From Trichinella spiralis (lineage: Eukaryota > Nematoda > Enoplea > Trichinellida > Trichinellidae): 50,816 bases of DNA. The stretch covers positions 18,274,956 through 18,325,771 of the forward strand of contig CM012953.1 in NCBI GenBank assembly GCA_000181795.3, written 5' to 3'. Position 1 is the first letter of the stretch. Each line of letters begins with the position of its first letter. This document shows positions 27,901 to 40,847 of this stretch, in pieces. Under the pieces are notes generated by a model. It saw nothing but the letters and a program-made list of their open reading frames with translations. It searched no databases and was not told the origin of the DNA. A program made the position numbers and the translations under genes.

Positions 27901-29391
27901 CAAATTAATTACATATTTTGTAGCTATTTGAAATTTCAAATCACTGTAAACAGAAAATGAAATTTCCAAATCAAAAAATGAAAAAGCTATCTCTTTTCTT
28001 CATTAATCTAATTCTGATCATCACCATTCTATATTCAATTTATTCCATTGATTTAAAAGTGAAAGTGTAATTGAAAAATTTAGAAAAAATTTTCGTGAAA
28101 TATAAATTTTCACTGAATATTCAACAATTTGAGTAATTAAAAAAAATATCGCATATCATCAGTGGAAAAAATTTTTGCATTAAACTTAAATAAATTTGTA
28201 CAACGGAAACGGTTATCTTTAACTACAAAGCCGCTTGCCTTTTAACAATGAACCGTTTTGCTGTTTTAACTGTCGTACGAAGCGTCAGTCAGTTATTATC
28301 CTTTACAATCGATACTTGTGGTGGTGCGAAGATGACGTTTTTAAACGTAAAAAGCTAAATTACTTTAATAAATTCTGTAATCAGAAAAAAAGAAAATAAT
28401 AATAAATTTTTAAATTTTGTTTGAAAAAAATTTTAAACAATTCGAAACAGTAATTTTCTCGTTATGCATACAGCATCTGTAATTTTGATTATTTTTAAAA
28501 GAAATAAAAATTGAAATTTTCAAACAGAGCTAGCTGCCTGTATTATTCAGCAATTAGCATGCAATAGCTCGCAGGCGGATAAAGCAGCGTAGCAGCGCTG
28601 TTTGGAAGAGGAGCGGTAAACTAATTCCAAGGCTACCTCTTGAAAATTTGAAATTGAAAAATTGCCTTCGACGCGACGGCTTTGTACTCAAATTTATATT
28701 TGTCACGGATCATTTGCCTGTTAAAGAGGCTTTTTGAAAGCGCCATGTGACAAGGGCTTGGCCCCTTGTCGCTGGTTGCTCATTTCATGATCGATGACGC
28801 AAACAGATTAACGCTCCGTGTCGGCAGCAGTGGCTTTATTTCTTTCAATTGTTCACTGTTCAACTGTATTTACACTAAATGCATGCACCGCATAATAATA
28901 TATGCATGCATGCATGGTTAAAAATAAAAATGAAACTTTGAGATTGAATGGAATTAAAGAAAGAAATATTTAAATTGCAAATGAAAAAGTGAAATAACAA
29001 ACTTACCAGGCTGCCAGCTGAGCAGCCTCCATATGATACATGGCAGGTAAAAGAATAAAGCTTCTAAAGTAAGGACGAACGGTACCCATTGGTAATAACC
29101 AATTTGTCGTGTTTCTCGTTCGGCATAAGAAGAAGGGACGTAGTCGTGTATTGGAAGCCAGTAGGTATTCTGAACCCAGCAATAATGTTCAGTATATTGT
29201 TCCATTGGTTCGGTGAACGTAGCCGGAACCCAACATTGAATTGGATATCCGACGTATTGTTTGGCCGAAACCAGGATAGCAAAGATGATTAAAATAGAAC
29301 TAGTGTAGTAATAGTTGAGCTTGTCAACTACATCGTCATCTACATGAAGTTGAATATTTTTCACGGCAGAAGCAAAATAATATAACAACAT
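21935..29391 (-). CDS. innexin (gap-junction channel subunit)
   Basis: Two exons, 29391-29007 and 22704-21935, joined in phase across a 6.3-kb GT-AG intron, give 384 aa. Innexins form the gap junctions and hemichannels of invertebrates. The family signature YYQWVPFVL sits just before transmembrane segment 2. Four segments are visible: about 31-48 ([18 protein letters not shown]), 105-124, around [20 protein letters not shown], and [20 protein letters not shown]. The first extracellular loop has the two expected cysteines (IQCWVP and [10 protein letters not shown]); the second has [19 protein letters not shown]. The start [11 protein letters not shown] matches the usual innexin MxLYYLASxxK. 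Length is normal. The exon-1 junction ...WQPG / IHVQSLV is at a conserved place in the sequence. Which of the many nematode innexins this is cannot be said from the sequence alone. Confidence 0.96.
28520..28860. promoter_or_regulatory. GC-richer island in the innexin intron, 150 bp downstream of exon 1
   Basis: Within very AT-rich intron sequence this block is clearly richer in G and C. It carries a perfect 8-bp inverted repeat with a 6-base loop (GACAAGGG at 28749-28756, CCCTTGTC at 28763-28770). Its position just downstream of the first exon fits an intronic enhancer or alternative promoter, but this is inference. Confidence 0.3.
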
Positions 29392-32300
29392 CTCTTCGCA
29401 ACAATTTGTATACCAGTAGTCGTATTTTTGTTGGTTATCGCAAAGTGATTATTATTATTTCACACGAGGAATTGTATCCTATAATCAAAAGTGTAATTGA
29501 TAAGTGATTTAAATGAGCAAGTGAGTGAGTGAGTGAGTGAATGAATGCAATATTCAACTTACCAAATGTGATAGAGGGAGAATGAAGGAAAAAATTCATT
29601 TTGCCTTCTGCTTCGCATCACACAAGTCAGTAAGTGTGTGTGTGTGTGTATGTCAGCAGTAGTGATTGCCGCGAGCTATAAGAAATGGCATGAAGCTGGA
29701 GAGAAGGTTTCAAAAACGCGATGACGCGAGTTCCTCCACTAGACAACAACACCAGGCAAACAATTCGATTTCTTTTGTTGACGATTGGCTGTGCTTTGAT
29801 AAATGGTCAAATAAGAAGAGTTAGCTGAAACGACGACGCCAGTTGCAGCAGCACACAATCCTCAGTTTAGGGGCAAATTTTCAAGCAAACCTCGCTAAAT
29901 ATGCTCAGTGTTCAGTGTTCAATGTGCCTTTGGTCGTGTATATTTGTGTACTCGAACAACTTTTTCCTCACCCACCAACTGATCACTTCCGAAAGGCGCT
30001 GAGCCCATCAGCTTCGCTTGAATGGACAAACAAACGTCATTTTTCTGAAACCACCACGAAACCCTGCTTGCGCTACCATAGCTAGTACATTTGAAATATC
30101 ATTTCAAACGAGCAAATTTCCGATCGATTTGCTCTGCCATAACCAGCCTGATCTACGAAACAGGCGTAACATTTGATCCCAGCAATTATTGACAAATCTC
30201 TAACTGACGCAACGGGGCGGGAAAATATTAAAACAATATAAATCGAACTTCCTTTCAACATTCTCTTCAACAGTTTCTACAAAACCCCTCTGTCAGTTCT
30301 CTCTTCTACTTTTCAGTGGAAATTTTGAAATTCTAAAATTCCCATAAAAATTAAGAATGAAAGAAATGGAGAAAAATTATATAGAAATCTTGATGAAAGA
30401 ACTTGTATTGATGACCAAAGTTGGTTTATTGAATTATTGAATTATCTGCTACCATCATTTATTGATGATTAGTGCAGCATGTTGAGCAGTAAATCTTTGA
30501 ACAGCATCCTGTTAGCTGATGGCTGACTGATCGAAATTGTACGCTAAGAAGAAAGCGAGTTAAGAGAACAGAGGTTATGTAACTTGTGTTTATTGTTGCC
30601 TTTGGCAATGGTTCTTGCAGCTTCTTGTCTCAAGATGAAGTGCTTGCTTTAGTATTTATTATAAATCGACCAAATTTGCACATTCTGTGGCCAATTATAT
30701 CCGTGAAAACATATTTCTTAAAGTAAGCAAAATTTTAGATATTTAAATGCAACTCCATCTACACTTTATCATCTATTGAATTCATTTATCAAAATCTTCT
30801 TGCTTGCTCAGTTTCGTTTTGAAATTGTCCAATTTCCTCGAAACAACCATCACAGCTGTTAATACAATAAAATAAAATAAATAATTTTCTTTTTTTCTAC
30901 TTCCTCTTCACTAAAATTATTCCCTAACTGATCACTTTTCATTTGCAAAAATATTTTTCAATGTTTTTCTTCTTTTCCTTTTCCTATTTAAATTATTGAA
31001 TATTAATTTTTCTAAAAATATTATAATAAAAAAAATAAAAGAAAGAAAAAAAATCTCATTTGTCCCCAGTTAATAAAAAAACAAAAGAAAAAGCATCCCG
31101 AGCTTAATTATCTGGTTAGTGTTAGATTAGACTATTGTGTAGCAATAATAAAAACAGCAAATAAACAGCTAGAAGAAATGTGCTAATTTGATTAGTTGTT
31201 CAATTTTGGTCGTTCTATCAGTATTAGTAGTGGAGCAGTAGTAGATTCGACTAGATTAAAGGAAGATACTTTATGCTTGTCTAGACAAGCTTGTATTTGA
31301 CAATTAACAAATGAAAAGAACCTTTCAAATGGGCATGACAAATGTCGAAGCTTGAATCTGTTCTCTTTCTCAATGTGAAAAAATGAAAAAAGAAAATTGC
31401 ATATTAAAAAAATAAGAGTAAAATTTTAATATTAAAATTTTTTTCATGTATTACAATATATATATCTGTTTTTCAAGTTGTTTACTGGACGACGTAATGA
31501 AACTTCGCAAATGGGTAACGGTTAGTGTGAAGATTCGAATCCCAGAGGATTGAAATTATCGATTGAAATGATCAAAAGACTACTACATTCTGCTTTGCTG
31601 TTACATTCGGCAAATTTTTCAACTTTAAACAATCACTCAAATAAACAACCATGTATGTATGTATGTAGCAAAATCTGTTTTTTTAATTAATTAATCTACA
31701 TACATACATACATACATATATTTTTTTTGATTTGACGTTAAAATTGATAAAAATCAATTTGTCAATCTGAAATCAAAAATCCCTTGAACATATAATTAAT
31801 TATACACGTTGTTTTGAAGTAAAAAATTGTTTTTTTTCCTTTGAATTAACATGTGCAATTTAAAAATAAAAATTCAATCTGCAAAAACAACCATCAACCG
31901 TTCAGATAAGGTAAAATATGCGCTAATTATTGATATAGAATAATAAAAATTGAATATGAAGAAAAATATTTTCCATTTTATTAAAAATGATTGTAATTAA
32001 TTATTACCAATAGTTATGATAAAAACTGATTACTTTGACTTACCCATATGAAGTGAAATTTTTGACAAATAAACTCTTTATTGATGTTCGGCTATAAGAT
32101 ATTTCAAAAACAAAATTGGATAACAGAAATTAAAATGCTTCTTAGCTGTTTGAATGAAACATAAAAAAAGAAAAGAAATACATATCACTATTAAGCGCAT
32201 CGATAGACGATAGCTTTTCACTTTCATTACAATCGTCTTTTATAAAAAAATTTAATCCATTCACGATTGTCAAAACTTTAATTTTCAGTCGTTTTTTTTC

Positions 32301-35300
32301 AAATCACAAATTCAAATTTTAATAAATCCTATCAACAGGATGACAAAAAATAATTATTTGAAACCTTTTTCAAAGTTTTTATTTTTTAAATTAATTTTTG
32401 ATTTGTTATTAAATACTTCGCAGATTTTTTCTATTTCCTGCTAACTATAAACGGCTGTTATTCCATAAAATAATTTATGTGAATGTGAAATAAAAATCAT
32501 CGTTAATTTGCTCATATAAAATAAATTTTCATTTGTCTACCTTTTTAAAATACAAATATGGATTTATATTTATTAATTTATTGATACAACAATATTTAAT
32601 CAGATGTGCTAAATCGAATTGAACTATTTCAATTTTTCATCCCTTACGCCATCTTTTTCTTAAAATATTACACATATAAGTGAATAATTTGAATCACTTT
32701 ATTTGAAATGTTATTTCCGTTGAATAATTTAATAACTTTTTAAAATTGCAAAGCCTTCATAATATTTCACTTTCATCAATTGTAAAAGGTACACAGATAC
32801 ACTTTAAATGCAATGCAATAATACATCATTCATATTATTCACTGTATTGGATATAATACTAATAATCATGACGATGATAATGATAATAATAATCACATAT
32901 ATCAGCACTACTCTTGTGCATTATCCTAATTAAAATGCTATAATTAAACAAACGTTGAAGAGCAATCAAACTCGTATATTAAAATAACAATAATAAAAAA
33001 ATAATAATCATAATAACTAACAATAATGAATTTTTAAATTTTGCTAATAGTGTTAAATATTTAAAAAATTAAAAATGGGATATCGATTAATTTTCCTAAA
33101 ATTTATATTTCATTCTAAGTGAAATTTCTAATAAACTTTCTGTGACGTCAGAAAATAAAGTAGTCAATGTGAAAATCTTTTTTATTATCATTATATTTAT
33201 TTAGCCAGCTTTTTTATTCCTTATTTTTGCATTTTGATTAACTGCAATTAAAAAAATTATTAAAATATTTATTATATAATTTAATTTATTTTATTTTTTG
33301 AAAAATGAAATTGACAAATCAAACGTATTTAAAAAGTTCAAATAAAACGCATCAGTTAGTTTCTCACTAACATTCATACAAATATATATAAAGTAGGAAT
33401 ATCAATTTTCAGCGTTTCATAAAAGAATAATAAGCAAACAACAGCTTAATTGAAAGATTAAGAAACAATTATTTAAACTTTTAACTAAAAATTTATAAAG
33501 TTTGTTGAATTAAAACTGAATTAAAATTTTCAGCCAAACACGTAAAATTTCGCACGGGCAAAGGTATCAACATGAAATTTTTTTAATTGAAAAAATCATC
33601 TCAATAAATTGCCCAATAACAGTGGAAAACTGTGAAAGCAACGTGCTTTGTAAAAACGTAATAAATATGGATTAATTAACTCCTCGAAATCCATCTTACA
33701 TAAGTTTATTACATAGGCATACGATATTGAAATTTAGTAAAATTGAATTTTTTAATTTAAAATAATTTTTTTATATTAATGACGTACACAGACTTGCACA
33801 ATGTATTATTATTGCAAATAACAAAAGTATTAAAAATGAACTTTTGATAAATGGGAAATGAATTTCTTTTTAGTATTTTAAAGAAATTTTTTTAATGCTA
33901 CATTTTTATTAAATATTTTCTACTTACATTATGTTATGCTTTTGATGTTGTATTTTATAGTATTGAATTGAAGCTTTGTTTTATCAAACTGATTGCTAAC
34001 CTGTGTTCTGAGCAATCCAATATACGAAGAAATACCCCAGTATTAAGCAGATTTAATTGACAAATTTTGACTGAAAATGGTCATAATGCATTGCTAAGGG
34101 ACAATTGATTTATAATTAATTGAAACTTCGACTAATGCTAACTGAAAACGACAAATGAAGGTCACCAAAAAGCTTTATCAAATTCACAGACTGATCAGCA
34201 AGAAAAAATCAATATTACATAATACATTACTACATTGTTTGAACTGTATTATATGTATATAAGTATATACGTATATATGTATATGTATGTATTATAAGGT
34301 CACATTTTAGTCGCCTGTGGAAATTCATTCTCCTCCACATAGGTTGTCAACAACCCCTGAGGATTTGAATTATGGCATTTATATTATAACGTGAGGTAGC
34401 ATTTGATTTAATGATAATAATAATAATAATTAGCAAGTTAGTTAAATAGATTCAGAAATAATAATCATTCAAAAACTAATAAAACTATTTTTTACTCATG
34501 AAATTTCAGTTAGGCAATAAAACATATTTATTCAGTAATTTTACAAAAGAAAAATATTACGAGAGACATATAGTACTTTTATCATTATATTAAATTAAGC
34601 GTAATATGTTTTTAAAATTTCTGAACAACTTTCTGATTATATTTTGCACTAAAAATGCTCATAAAATAGAGGTTTGTTCAAGAATACAGCAGCATGAAAA
34701 GGATTATGTTATAAATAAAGTTCACAAGAAATTTTAGTTGGTTATGAATACAATTCAAATCAAAGTATACATAATTTTAGTTTGAATCATTTTTTTCGTT
34801 GAGAAACAAATGAAAAATTGATTATACTAGTGTAAAAAATGATTAATGATCTTAACATTTAATAATCACTTGTCAATGAAATGGTGCATGCAACGAACAT
34901 ATCAATACAATCAATCAATGTTATTATTTTTAGTACTACATTTTTTATGATTGGTATTTTGAAAAAAAATATTGTTTTTTTAAACACATGTATTCACATT
35001 TTTTAGTTTTATTTTTCATGATTTTTTATTAATTTTTAGTAGATACAATCAGAGAAGTAATGAACAGAATTGAAAATAAATGTAAGTACACATTAAAAGT
35101 TTTGTCAGTACACAGTTATATGAAATGTAGGAACTGTGACGTCTGTATCACCTTAGTAACAAAGTTAATTGTTTTGTATAAAAGATTTATAGTTTATCAG
35201 TTTTGCCGCATCAGAAGATCATGAACGTTTAATATTAATTACAGCATGCTGAGGGAAAATTCAAGCATTTTGTGCGAGTTTAAAAAATGACACAAATTGA

Positions 35301-38300
35301 AATAAAATGAAATCATTATTATTAAATGATCTATTTATCAAAAATAAATTAATAAAGTATGTTTGAATAGGGAGAGCACTGTTTTTAAAACACTTTTGAC
35401 ACATTCATAAATATTACTTTAACAATGACATCCGATAACGGTATTTCTAGTGTTTTGCAAAATCTGTTTTTCACTGTTAACTTTTCACAATCTGAATTTA
35501 TTTTTTTAATAATTTGAGTGCAAATTATTTTAAAATTAGTTCAATTTAAATAGAAGCACTTGGTGCAACAGGTGGAATATGTGATAACAGAAGAAATTCA
35601 AATGAGAGAAATAAAATAAACGATTGATTTGATATTTATATAATCAGCAGGAGAATGATAAGCCTTGCGCATAATTTACAAGAAAATGATAATTATTAAT
35701 CTCATTATGTATTGAAATCAATCAATAATTGGAAAATGCACAATCCAATTGATGATAAATATTCCATCTATTGTACTAGTCGAGTGTAGTAAGCATTTAC
35801 TTTTTACATCCAGACTTTGAAAAAATTCACTTTGCAGTTTGAAATTAATTTAATAACTGAAATAAAAAAGGAAATTTTTTCAGTATTCAATGTAAAAGAA
35901 AAAAGTTGAAAGCATTTGGAAAGTTCATCCAATGTAAGTTTTACTAAATGCAAGCAGACAATAGCAAGCATATTATGACAAATTGATTTGACTGATGTGG
36001 AAGAAAGGAAATCAAAAGTAAAAATTTTACGAATAATTTTTTCAGCAGTAAATGTATAATTTTATCATTACACTTCTGTTTCACATAATTTCCTTATTCT
36101 GTAAAATCATGAGTATCCTTTGAAATTGTTTGATTAAAATTATAGCTTACAGTGAAAAGCTGTTCGTATAAATGATTGAAATTACAATACAAATTGTGCA
36201 ATATCAGAATCTCATAATAAAAACACTGAAAAATATGATAGTATACACAAGTCATTTTTTAAAAGTATCATGATTATTAATACTGATTTTTGAGTATCAA
36301 AAAACTAAATTGATTTTTATTTTTAAATTCAAAATATTATTTTATTCCATTATAATGTAAGTAAAATACATTCCAAAATAGACTCAAAAAAGTAAACCAA
36401 CGAAAAGGTAACTTTTTGACTACTGAAACAATTGATCATAATTGTGAATTTTAATACGTTGTTCAAATATGCTTTTTAAAATAAAAGATGAAGATTTGAA
36501 TGGAAAAATATTTCTGTTTTGCATCCTTTCGAAACATTGATGTTAACTTTGGAAACACATCCATCTATCACTTTTCACTATTCAGTAGTAACAGTTAATT
36601 TCTGACAACAATTATTTTAAACAATTGCAATGTTTTTGATTTAGAATTTAATCAAAATTTCAAATAAAATCGAGCAATATCAATTATACATTTAAAGTGT
36701 AAAGAGTGCAATACAATTTATGCTTTTAAAATGCAATTAAATTATAACTGTGAAGTACATGAATAAAATTTTAATGTTTCAAGTTTTCAAGTTTAACAAA
36801 TTTGAACTAATTAATACTAAAAATACAATCACATCATATTAATATCTACATATAGAGTATTTTGAAAGTTGAAACAATTTTGATTTAATTAAATGCATAA
36901 AATAATTCAATACCTCTTTCACTTCATGTATATGCAAATGTAAGTGTACATGACAATATTTAATGTTAATTATTTGTTTAAAAAATAAATTGAAAATACA
37001 ATATTTCAAATTAAAAGAAGTTCATCCAACGTGGAAAAACATACAACGCTCCACTGAAGTTTGTGATAAAGCTTTACGGAAACTGTTCAATAATAAAAAG
37101 AAACTTTACGCTTTACGAATCATGCAACTTTAAGCGTATGAAAAAAAATTTTCAATTATCAGGAAAAGAAATTGCAATTTTAGAGAATTAAATAAAGTGC
37201 TAATTCAAATATAAAAAATAAATAATAATCATAAAAGTGAAAGTGGATAAATTTAAAAAGAGAAAAAGAAAAATTTTCACCAATAATAGAAACATTTTTA
37301 AAAACAGTTCAAAAATGTACTGCATTCAAGTTAATTGCTTAAAAATTAAAATTATTACATGACATTCTTTTGAAAATAACTGTCAAAGATAAAATGATGA
37401 TTTTCAAATCAATATTTGCAATAGAAAGATTTAAAATTTTTTAAATGCCTCGATATATTTAAATCAAAAATTAAGAAATGAAACAAATATAATTCAATAT
37501 TCATTGATCGCATGTTGTTTTCTTTTTTGTGCATAAAAAGTTTTTAATATGTATCAACCGTTCATACATATACTGTAAAATAGCAATTTAGAAATGGAAA
37601 CAATTTTTGAATAAATAATTTTTGTATTGGTTTTGAAATTGCTCTTTAAAATTCAAAAAAAAGAAGCAAGTATAGCGAATGTTTAAAGTGAAAAATTATG
37701 AGCAATTTATTTTAAACGTGTCACAAGATGATGGATAACATGTAAATTTTGAAGGCAATAATGAATCAATTATTCATTCACTTACGTAATGATTAGCTTG
37801 TTCTAGGGAAAATGACAAAATAACAATTTATAACAAGCAACAACAACAAGAACAACAACAAGCTTTAATGATGATGATGATAATAATAAATTTCTCCAGG
37901 TGCATGTCAGAAAATATTGAAACAATGAAGCAGCTGTTCAGTAATTTATTAAAATTGTAAAGCATATTTAAAATGAAAAATTCTCATCAATAATAATTGA
38001 AAATTTATACTTTTTTTTATATTACATTATTCAAGTTGAAATACTTTTTTGCAACATTTATTTATTCTTATTTTTTGAAAAGTTTTATTTTGTACTGTAA
38101 AATCGAATAAGCAAAATGAAAGAACAACAATTACTAGTAATAGTATGAAAAGATGAAGAAAAATTAAATTTTTTTCAAAATTGAACTTTACCCGATTGTA
38201 ATTGAGAAACAGTTGAAATTTGATTATGCAATGCTGGTGGTGGAGAGAAATAAATACCGCATTTATGAAAATGATGAAACAGCATGGGAGGAGGATGGAT

Positions 38301-40380
38301 GGGATGTGCTGTTGTTGGTAGTGTTGAAGTAGAAGTAGAAGGTAGAATGGTGCAGGATGTGTAAGCGTGATAGATAATATTATAATGATTACGTTGTCTT
38401 TGTCAGCTGTCCTGCGGTTGAATTTGTGGAAAACTTTACGCAAACAGCACTTCTTCTCTTCTTCACACAATGGACAAGCAAATCAGTTGCTTGCTATCCA
38501 CTGATGGAATGAAAACCGAATTAAATTTAATGCAAGCATAAAATGACAATTGCAAAGAAATCGATCCCACAATTGTCTGGCGTTGGAAAAAATATTTTTT
38601 TTTCCTAACGAACAACTGAAATTTTAAAAATTATTCATTTCATCAATGAAAAAAATATTCATATCAAGGGAGAATATTTTGCAAATTTGAATAAAATTTT
38701 CAACATTCATCATTAAGAACAAGCCAGCGATCAGAAAATCTTCTACTTTAATTTGTTCCAAATAAAAAAAAATCAATATTTCATAATGCTTTAAACTGTT
38801 TTAACAATTCAAATCTATAAATATAATCAACTAGAATATGATATTTGATATTCTCAAATAAAAAGAAAACAAAACAAAGCAATAATATCAATAACATTTA
38901 TTTAATGATTGCATTCAAATATAAATTTAATTATTACATTTAATTTTTTCTGAATTTTATCACCACTTTATTATTTCAAATAATAAAAACAATAATCTAT
39001 TCTCACATAACATACATATATATTGTTATTACATATGTCACATTTGATCACTTCTTCAACAAATTTCACAAACGTTATTGCAATATTATAAAAAATTTAT
39101 TCGTTTATCTAATTCTGTTTGATTAAAATTGAATCATATCAAATATACAATTCACACGTTCATTTGTGCTGATAATTATGATTAATATTAAATTTGCATG
39201 CTTAATAAATTCAAGTGAAAAACAAAAAATTGAATTTTAATTCTACTGTTTCGAATATGTTTCACAATCACGTAATTTAATACGAATCAAATGAATATAA
39301 ATAATATTTCATGTCAAATTTTTATTTAACAATTGAACAAAAATAAAACAAAAAAACATCAGCAATATTTGTTATGAATCATTCTATTTTTTTTGAATAA
39401 ACAACAATTTTTTTCCAAATAGAACAACAAAAATTGGTTAAATTTATGACAATGTTGAAAAAGTGGCAATTTGATTTCACTCATCATTGCGATTTTCATT
39501 TTTTGCAATTCAATAAAAATTTATTATTAAACAGTTTCGACAATTTAAAAATATTTCTTCCATTTATCTTTTGTTTCAAAAATTGTAATTTTATTTATTT
39601 TATTATAATTATTTCATAATTAAATAAATAAATAAATTAATTTTTGTTTATCAAATTGAAGAAAAAACTGAAAATTAAATCTCTAGTAGTGATGTGTTGG
39701 TTTTTGAATTTAAGCTAAATAAAGAGAAGGGTGTGATGTGGCAGAAAGTATGCAAGAAACCTGTCAATAGATTCATTCGTCGAATATTATTATTGCTACA
39801 CCGACGACGATGATGATGACATGGTCAAATTGTTTCGTTGACATCACCAGCAGAACAACTCGCCAAGCATACAGCAAGCAAAACATTCAATAATAGCATA
39901 ATTAACTGATCAACTTGTAGTAATTTATTTACGTTGCAAATTGAAATTCAAATTAATTTATATAATTTAATAAAAAAACATAAATATACAAAATTTACCA
40001 AGCATTTGTTTGGTTCAGTGAACAATTTAATATTTTTCGTCGTGATTATTGTGGTGAAATAAATTTACAAAATAAATATTTAAAAAATATTAAAATTGTA
40101 AATAAAAATATATCTTTTTTAATTTAATATTTTAATAAAAAAAACATCAATATTTTCAAAAGTTGTTTGAAATACATTTTTCAAACATGCAACAAGTGCA
40201 GAAAAATCGAAAAAGAAAACACTCGTATACACATGTTTGATTGATTGATCTGTAAATTGTTGACGATGTTATTTATTTATTTTGTAAGAAAAAAGATAAT
40301 CAAGTAAATATATGTAACAATTTTTCTTCGTACTATTATTGCGATGGAAAAAATGCAAATTTTATTTTTGTTTATTTTTT
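29392..40380. other. about 11 kb of AT-rich intergenic DNA
   Basis: The first kilobase is the upstream region of the innexin and includes a (GTGA)n run at 29521-29539 and a (GT)n run at about 29635-29650. Beyond that I see only AT-rich sequence, short simple repeats (for example TAATAA and GATGATGATAATAATAA near 32870 and 37870) and chance open frames. A 147-codon minus-strand frame at 38027-38470 is low-complexity and hydrophobic with no recognisable domain. Confidence 0.5.
31651..31717. repeat. inverted pair of tetranucleotide microsatellites
   Basis: (ATGT)n at 31651-31667 is followed 29 bp later by (TACA)n at 31697-31717, its reverse complement. Together they can form a perfect 17-bp stem. 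Confidence 0.8.
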
Positions 40381-40384
40381 GTGT

Positions 40385-40700
40385 TGATTGGTCGGTCGGT
40401 GTTTTGCATAGCTCGTCGCGTGGAATGGAAAACCGGTAGAAATTAATGTCGGTGGAATAAAGTGGCAAAATTGTTGTGCTGCGTGGAAAATGGCAGCAGC
40501 ATCGGACGGTCGGTAAAGCTGGTCGATACCGGCTGGACAAGAAAACAAAACCGACCAATAGTGATTGACCTATTTTTCCGGCTGCGGACCAGTTTTGCCG
40601 GTAGTCGAGTTATAGGACGGTCGAACGACACGACCGGATCCACAAAGCCTGCGATCCTGGATGCGTTTACTGTGGTCTGGTGGTGGTCAATTTCAGTTTA
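40385..40700 (+). promoter_or_regulatory. GC-richer, CGGT-dense block upstream of the PTB gene
   Basis: This segment stands out from AT-rich surroundings and repeats CGGT/CCGG motifs: GGTCGGTCGGT, AAACCGGT, GGACGGTCGGT, ATACCGGC, TTCCGGC, GCCGGT and ACCGGATCC. AAACCGGT resembles a Grainyhead-type half site. It is probably promoter or 5' UTR. A (CTT)n-rich tract at 40798-40830 separates it from the start codon. Confidence 0.35.
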
Positions 40701-40847
40701 AAAAAACAAAAAGTTAAAAAAGCCTCCGCTGTGACAATTTTGCCACACCCTTTTTAATTGTTAAATTGTTTACTGTAATTGGTCTTTTCACATTTCTTCT
40801 TCTTCTTCTGCTTCTTCTACTTCTGCTTCAAAACATTCTAACATTCA

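Noticed and set aside
31525-31555. GATTCGAATCC, resembling a tRNA B box
   Set aside because: The flanks do not fold into a T stem or acceptor stem, and no A box lies at the right distance.
38027-38470. 147-codon minus-strand open frame in the intergenic desert
   Set aside because: Low-complexity and hydrophobic, no domain, no splice partner, and the local composition makes long chance frames likely.
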